NCBI GenBank assembly: GCA_035307785.1
Contig: DATGHS010000314.1
Span: forward strand, 1-9,405
Reading direction: 5' to 3'
Length of the DNA: 9,405 bases
From: DATGHS01 sp035307785
Lineage (GTDB): Bacteria; Planctomycetota; Planctomycetia; Gemmatales; Gemmataceae
Part shown: positions 4,768 through 9,405 of the stretch, in pieces
How positions within the stretch are numbered: position 1 is the stretch's first letter
Layout: every line of letters begins with the position of its first letter
Made by a program: the position numbers and the translations under genes
Notes under the pieces: generated by a model
The model's input: the letters and a program-made list of their open reading frames with translations, nothing else
The model's database searches: none
What the model was told of the DNA's origin: nothing

Positions 4768-7700
4768 TCATTTCCCGGCCTTGGCGAGTAAAGCATCCAC
4801 GTCTTTCCAGAGATTCTGCCAGGCGTCGCGTTCGTCGGGCGGCAATTTCTCCGCGGATTTCATGTCGCGTAGGCCGGATAGGTCGCCGTCTTGTTTCCAG
4901 TGGGTCATTTCGCGTTGAACCTCGGGCCCTACTTCTTCGGGCTCCGATTCCAATTGTTTGCTCCAGAGTGCAAGATCGGTACGCAACCATTGCAGCGCCT
5001 GCTTGCGGAACTCGGCCCGTTCTTGGCCGGTGAGCTTGTTGGCGTCTTTGCCTTCGCCGGCGGCAGCTAATGCCGCAAAACAAGCGGCGTTGTATTGAAG
5101 GCGCTTCTCCCGATCGTTTGCTAGAGTGGGTTGGTCCGCCAAGGCAATGGCGCAGATCCGTGCCGCGGCTGCGTTCATCTCCTTAAACTGGCATAGCTTG
5201 ATGAAGAGGAGGCACTCGGCGGTATCGGTCAGTTTTGTTCGTCTCGAAAGGACCGACGGAAGGACATTTTCGAGTTCGACGAACCGCCGAGCCAGGGTCA
5301 TCCATTGTTCCGTCGCTACCCGCTCCGAGTCACCGGCAGATTGAAATTTAAGGCAGCGCTTGAATGAATCTTCGGCTTCGCTGAAACGTCGCTGCCGCAA
5401 GTATGTTTTGCCCAGGACGAGGTACGAATACGCATATTCCGGGTCGAGGGCGACGGCCTTTTTGATTTCTGCAACAGCCTGATCTAGCTGGTTATTGTCG
5501 GCCAGGGCGATGCCGAGGTAGAGGGGACCGCCGGAAAATCGAGGCTGCGAGTCAATGACCTTCTTGTACTCGGCGATGGCTTCATCAATTTGATTGTTAT
5601 CTTTCAGGGCCAAGGCAAGGCTGAAGTGAGCCGAGGCACCCAACGCGACGGCTTTTTTGTATTCCGCAATGGCCTCTTCCAATTGCCCGTCGTCACGGAG
5701 CGCACCCGCGAGATGGTCATGAGCTTCCCTCATTTTAGGGTCGAGGGCGACAGCCTTTCGGTATTCGGCGATAGCCTCGTCCCGTCGATTCTGTTCCAGA
5801 AGAGCATTGCCGAAGTCGTAATGAGCTTTCGCGTCGTTGGGTTTCAGAAGGGTCGCGTTCTTATATCCGTCGAGAATTCTTTCGAACTGATTCTGAGTGT
5901 CCAAAGCAGTTTTCAGATCGCGTTGAGCCGCTGTCAACTTGGGATCGAGGGACAGGGCTTTTTTGTATTTTGCGATGGCAGCGCCCGTCTGGTTCTTGGC
6001 GGCAAGAGCTTGGCCGTGGTTGTAGTGAGCTTGCGCGAACTTCGGGTCCAGGGCAATGGCCTTTTTGTACTCGGCAATGGCTTCGTCCAGCCGATACGCG
6101 GCCCTGAGGGCGTCCCCAAACCGGCGATGAGCCTCTGGGTCGTTCGCGTTGAGCGCAACTGCCTTTTTGCATTCGTCGATGGCCACTTCTTGCTCTTTTT
6201 TCTCCCGAGCACGGCGAACGTCGGCCTCTGCCGAAAAGAGCTTATAGCGCGCTTGGGATAGGGAAGGGTCGATCTCCAGGGCGGTCTTGTACTCGACGAT
6301 GGCCTGATCGAATTGCTCATTGGCGTAGAGGACGTTGCCGAAATTGAAGTGAATCGCTGCAATACGAGGATTGATCGCGACCGCTTTCTTGTACTCAGCG
6401 CGGGCATCGTTGAATTGCTTCTTGGCTGCAAGCGCATTTCCGAGGTTGCAGTGCGCTTGAGCGCTGTTGGGCTGAATAGCGAGGGCCTTTTGGTATTCGG
6501 CAATGGCCGCGTCCAGGTCGCCTTTGTCCGCAAGCGCATTGCCGAGATTGTTGTAAGCCGCCTCCAATTTGGGGTCGAGGGCGATGGCCTTTCGGCACTC
6601 CACGACCGCTTCGTCGATCTGCCCTTTGTCCTCAAGAGCGAGGCCCAGATTGTTGTGTGCTTGTGCCAAATTAGGATCCAAAGCGAGGGCCTTTTTGCAA
6701 TGGGCGATGGCTTCATCGACCTGCTTCTTGTCACGCAACGCAATGCCAAGATTAGAATGGGCCATTGCGAGGTTCGGGTCGAGGTTGACCGCCTTTTTGA
6801 GCTCCACAATGGCCTGGTCAAGCAGATTCTTGGCGTACAGTACCATACCGAGATTAGAGTGGGCCACCGCCAAGAAGGGATCAAGTTGGACGGCCTTTTT
6901 GCACTCAACGAGGGCGTCATCCAGGTTATTCTTATCAAACCAGAAAAAGCCGAGATTGCAGTGCGCCAGCGCGAAATTCGGGTCCAGCACGATGGCCTTT
7001 TTGCATTCGGCGATCGCGTCATCCAGTTGACCTTGATCATGCAAGGCAAGGCCGAGATTGGAATGAGCGAGTGCGAATTTGGGATTGAGGGCGATCGACC
7101 GGTTGAATTCGATGATGGCTTCCGCCAGCTGCTTTTTGCCATATAAAGCAAAGCCAAGGTTATTATGAGGAATTCCGTCGTCAGGCCGCAAGGCAACGGC
7201 GACCCGATAGCAGCCGATGCGTTCTTCCAATTCTAATGGAGTCTCCGGTTTCCGTTCTCCGAGAAAGTTTCCCAGATTTAGCGTGGTCCAGAAATCGGCG
7301 GGATGAACACCGCGCGCCCAACGCAGCAAGTCCAGTGCTTCCTCGCGCTGATCGTTTTGATAAAGCGCTACGGCCAGCAGGTTGAGGCTCACGGGCGACA
7401 ACTTGATGCGGCGGGCCTCCTTGCTCAAGCGCATCAACGCCACGCGGTCACCCTGTCTGAAGGCTTGGCGATAATCCCGTCGCCATACATCGTGATCTGC
7501 GGCTTGCGCGATTGCCAATAAGACCGATTTGGATGGACCCATTTTGAAATATTTCTCAGCACAGAATGCCCAATTATCGAGGGCCACGATCAAGGCGTCG
7601 CGGACCGACGATTCCTCCGCGCCGATGAGCGTCGCAAGTTCTTCCGATCGTGCCGACTGGATTTCCAGGCCATAGCTGGTGAACGCTGCTGCATACTTCG

Positions 7701-9405
7701 CCGCAGCGCCGGCGTAGTCGAAATGCGACCCGCTATAAGCAGCCAGGGCCATTCGCGCGTCATCCAACCCACGGAACAAGTTATCTTTGCGCTGAGTTTG
7801 GGCTCTGCCCCGGGCAATCCGCTTGCGGACTTCAACCACGTGCTCATGCAAAGAGTCGTTCGCCGCTCCAGTCGCCAGCGCTGCCTCCGCCTCGGCCAAG
7901 GCCGCCTCGGCTTCTCGCCATTCCGCGAGCGATGCCCTCGCCTCGGCGCTCGTTGTACATGGCATTTGTTTGGCACGTTCCTCCGATTGTTGCGCCTTGG
8001 TTAGCGCGATGGTTACCGCGCTTTCAGTATCCGCCACCCGTCGTGCCAGCTCGATGCGTTTCGCTGTTTTTTGAGCCGATCGGTCCCACCAGGCCCAGCC
8101 AATTCCCCCGGCGGCCAACAGCACGGCCAACAAGGCCGCGGCCGTGGCCAACAAACCCGCCCTGTGCCTCTGTGCGAATTTCCGTAGCCGGTAGACGGCC
8201 GACGGCGGCCCCGCCTGCACCGGCTCGTGCGCCAGGAAGCGCTGCAACTCCTGGCCAAGCTGGTTAGCGGTCTCGTAACGCCGTCCGCTCTCCTTTTCCA
8301 GGCACTTCATCACGATCCAGTCGAGATCGCGCTGCACTAGCCGCGTTAGTTTGTGCGGCTCCAGATGGCGATTGGCGGCAATGGCGGGCAACTCGCCCGA
8401 ACTCGATAGTCGCTTGCTTGGCTTCACGGGCTCGTCTTCACGAATCACCCGCCGCATTTCCTCTTCGCCGACTTTCAGCAGTTGCTCACGCGAGAAGGGC
8501 GGTGCTCCCGTTAGGAGCTCGTAGAGCAAGACGCCGAGCGAATAGATGTCGGAGCGCGTATCCACGTCAAACGATCGGCCGGCGGCTTGCTCGGGGGCGG
8601 AGTATTCCAGCGTGCCGATCCGAATGTCCAGGTTCGTGTGCAATGTCTTGTCCGTGAGCTTCTGGCCCAGTGCCTTGGCCAGACCGAAGTCGATGACCTT
8701 GGGCACCGGCTTGCCGTCGATGACCTCGACCAGCACATTACTCGGCTTGAGGTCGCGGTGGATGATGCCTTTCTGATGAGCGTGCTGCACCGCATTGCAA
8801 ACGGGGATGAACAGGTTGAGCCGCTCTTGCGGCGTGAGCTTTTTCTCATCGCAATATTGGGTGATCGGCACGCCCTTGACGTACTCCATGACGAAGAACG
8901 GCCGGCCAACAGTAGTCATGCCCGCGTCCAGCACCTTGGCGATGTTCGGATGATCCATCACGGCGAGGGCTTGCCGCTCGGCATCGAAGCGCGCCAGCAC
9001 GTCGCGGCTGTCCATACCCGGTTTAATCAGCTTGACCGCAACCGAGCGCTTGACCGGCTGCCTTTGCTCCGCGAGATAGACGACCCCCATGCCGCCCTGG
9101 GCGATCTCGGCCGTCAGCGTGTACTTGTCCGCAATTGTAGCGCCGATGGCTTCTTCGGAGTCGAACTGCTTGAGATAAGCGATAATCCGTTCGAGATCGC
9201 CGTCGAAATCCGGATCGGGTCGTAGCCGCTGGCTGTTGCGCCGCAGCAGGGGCTGCAAGTCTGGGAAATTCGCCAGATCGCCCTCTGACGGCATGGAAAT
9301 GTTACCAACCAGGATCGGTAGGACTCTCGCGCTGGCTTCGAGTGCGAGCCGAATTTCGGTCTGGGTGTGGTCGGTGCCCGTATTTTTGCGTTCGCCCAAG
9401 ATCCT
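4768..9405 (-). CDS. TIR - Ser/Thr protein kinase - TM - TPR fusion, 5'-partial
   Basis: The frame is open to the window edge, so the true start is outside; the TTG at 9399 is unlikely to be it because it falls inside a domain. Residues are numbered from that TTG (1543 aa visible). About 1-78 is the C-terminal half of a TIR domain: TEIRLAL, VLPILVG, a MP.E.DL.NFPDLQPLLRRNSQRL block and DFDGDLERII. About 93-389 is a complete Pkn2-type kinase: Gly loop AQGGMGVVY (100-108), K123, E141, HRD 214-216 with K218 and N221, DFG 237-239, APE 268-270 and SDIYSLGVLLYELLTG. A transmembrane helix lies at 415-438. An Ala/Glu-rich coiled-coil-like region (about 441-540) and a helical spacer follow. TPRs run from about 671, as an almost unbroken array at 742-1355. 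The C-terminal region (1430-1543) includes YNAACFAAL and WLRTDLALWSKQL, a tail I recognise from planctomycete kinase-TPR proteins. All catalytic kinase residues are present. The likely topology puts TIR and kinase in the cytoplasm and the TPRs beyond the membrane; this is inferred. Confidence 0.96.
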   Translation of the reverse strand, partial: RILGERKNTGTDHTQTEIRLALEASARVLPILVGNISMPSEGDLANFPDLQPLLRRNSQRLRPDPDFDGDLERIIAYLKQFDSEEAIGATIADKYTLTAEIAQGGMGVVYLAEQRQPVKRSVAVKLIKPGMDSRDVLARFDAERQALAVMDHPNIAKVLDAGMTTVGRPFFVMEYVKGVPITQYCDEKKLTPQERLNLFIPVCNAVQHAHQKGIIHRDLKPSNVLVEVIDGKPVPKVIDFGLAKALGQKLTDKTLHTNLDIRIGTLEYSAPEQAAGRSFDVDTRSDIYSLGVLLYELLTGAPPFSREQLLKVGEEEMRRVIREDEPVKPSKRLSSSGELPAIAANRHLEPHKLTRLVQRDLDWIVMKCLEKESGRRYETANQLGQELQRFLAHEPVQAGPPSAVYRLRKFAQRHRAGLLATAAALLAVLLAAGGIGWAWWDRSAQKTAKRIELARRVADTESAVTIALTKAQQSEERAKQMPCTTSAEARASLAEWREAEAALAEAEAALATGAANDSLHEHVVEVRKRIARGRAQTQRKDNLFRGLDDARMALAAYSGSHFDYAGAAAKYAAAFTSYGLEIQSARSEELATLIGAEESSVRDALIVALDNWAFCAEKYFKMGPSKSVLLAIAQAADHDVWRRDYRQAFRQGDRVALMRLSKEARRIKLSPVSLNLLAVALYQNDQREEALDLLRWARGVHPADFWTTLNLGNFLGERKPETPLELEERIGCYRVAVALRPDDGIPHNNLGFALYGKKQLAEAIIEFNRSIALNPKFALAHSNLGLALHDQGQLDDAIAECKKAIVLDPNFALAHCNLGFFWFDKNNLDDALVECKKAVQLDPFLAVAHSNLGMVLYAKNLLDQAIVELKKAVNLDPNLAMAHSNLGIALRDKKQVDEAIAHCKKALALDPNLAQAHNNLGLALEDKGQIDEAVVECRKAIALDPKLEAAYNNLGNALADKGDLDAAIAEYQKALAIQPNSAQAHCNLGNALAAKKQFNDARAEYKKAVAINPRIAAIHFNFGNVLYANEQFDQAIVEYKTALEIDPSLSQARYKLFSAEADVRRAREKKEQEVAIDECKKAVALNANDPEAHRRFGDALRAAYRLDEAIAEYKKAIALDPKFAQAHYNHGQALAAKNQTGAAIAKYKKALSLDPKLTAAQRDLKTALDTQNQFERILDGYKNATLLKPNDAKAHYDFGNALLEQNRRDEAIAEYRKAVALDPKMREAHDHLAGALRDDGQLEEAIAEYKKAVALGASAHFSLALALKDNNQIDEAIAEYKKVIDSQPRFSGGPLYLGIALADNNQLDQAVAEIKKAVALDPEYAYSYLVLGKTYLRQRRFSEAEDSFKRCLKFQSAGDSERVATEQWMTLARRFVELENVLPSVLSRRTKLTDTAECLLFIKLCQFKEMNAAAARICAIALADQPTLANDREKRLQYNAACFAALAAAGEGKDANKLTGQERAEFRKQALQWLRTDLALWSKQLESEPEEVGPEVQREMTHWKQDGDLSGLRDMKSAEKLPPDERDAWQNLWKDVDALLAKAGK
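5335..7176 (-). repeat. Tandem TPR array, about 18 units with 102-bp period
   Basis: Residues about 742-1355 of the kinase gene are back-to-back 34-residue TPR units with the consensus AHxNLGxALxxKxQxDEAIAE and then YKKAxALDPK. The DNA repeats with a 102-bp period. Two units break the register: one near 1047-1087 has about six extra residues (AREKKEQE region), and one near 1250-1257 lacks about three. Five units carry Cys in place of Tyr in the second helix (ECKKA, HCKKA, ECRKA). Such superhelical arrays bind peptides or proteins, so this is probably the sensor or scaffold part of the receptor-like kinase. Confidence 0.93.
8086..8157 (-). other. Transmembrane segment of the kinase
   Basis: Residues 415-438 are a 24-residue hydrophobic stretch, GLLATAAALLAVLLAAGGIG followed by WAWW. 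It is preceded by a basic cluster (RLRKFAQRHR) that by the positive-inside rule puts the kinase side in the cytoplasm. Confidence 0.88.
9166..9405 (-). other. C-terminal half of a TIR domain (truncated by the window)
   Basis: The visible residues match the second half of bacterial TIR domains: an acidic, polar loop, then TEIRLALEASARVLPILVG, where the Glu (residue 15) sits where the helix-C catalytic Glu of NAD-cleaving TIRs is expected. A (S)MPSEGDL loop, a PLLRRNSQRLR strand-helix region and a final DFDGDLERIIAYLKQ helix follow. The preceding codons (R-I-L) continue the domain upstream. The first half, with the BB loop, is not in the window, so activity cannot be judged. Confidence 0.75.

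Noticed and set aside
4603..4918. Plus-strand frames starting at 4603 and 4706
   Set aside because: They overlap the 3' end of the kinase gene antisense or sit in the gap. No motif is seen, and the AAAGGAG near 4714 lies after, not before, the ATG at 4706.
5590..6261. Plus-strand open frames opposite the TPR array (also 6313-7146)
   Set aside because: Antisense of a repetitive coding region. Their internal repeats simply mirror the TPR units.
5335..7176. Possible CRISPR or satellite array because of regular repeats
   Set aside because: The period is 102 bp (34 codons), with no invariant repeat and unique-spacer structure, and the frame encodes clear TPR motifs.
9397..9399. TTG at 9399 as the start of the kinase gene
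   Set aside because: It falls in the middle of the TIR-like domain, and the frame continues upstream (R-I) to the window edge. The gene is 5'-truncated by the window.

Overview
This 9.4-kb, GC-rich window looks like planctomycete chromosome (inference). Three things point there. The large Ser/Thr kinase has a Pkn-type catalytic domain, one membrane segment, a long TPR tail and a C-terminal block of a kind I associate with Planctomycetes. A small sigma-4-like helix-turn-helix protein also resembles a lineage I know from that phylum. Every supported gene lies on the minus strand, so transcription runs from high to low coordinates.

Reading in transcription order: positions 9405-4768 hold one very large gene, open at the window edge. 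It encodes the tail of a TIR domain, a complete Ser/Thr protein kinase domain, a transmembrane helix, an Ala-rich/coiled-coil spacer, about 18 tandem TPR units and a conserved-looking C-terminal domain. The beginning of the gene, including most of the TIR domain, lies outside the window. A 66-codon orphan gene follows (4604-4404), then a well-formed ribosome binding site with ATG GCG (4290-4271) that is cut off after two codons by an insertion sequence.

The insertion sequence (about 1414-4270) is an IS21-family element. It has overlapping istA (DDE transposase) and istB (AAA+ ATPase) genes and duplicated sub-repeats in both ends. It carries an oddity: a 33-bp GC-rich palindromic cassette is present in three near-identical copies, two inside istA and one in istB, plus one decayed copy. 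All copies lie in the same reading frame and add the peptide NQA(G/R)APLGAD at domain linkers or tails.

Beyond the element (1413-1) is a small gene cluster. It starts with a leader hairpin, then a 211-aa sigma-4-like HTH protein, a 120-aa single-pass membrane protein and the first 26 codons of a third gene that runs off the window. The IS sits 115 bp upstream of this cluster and may have replaced or separated its promoter.

The most interesting items are the TIR-kinase-TPR fusion, a possible signalling or immune sensor, and the in-frame palindromic repeats inside the transposition genes. No tRNA, rRNA or CRISPR was seen, and no convincing intrinsic terminator.
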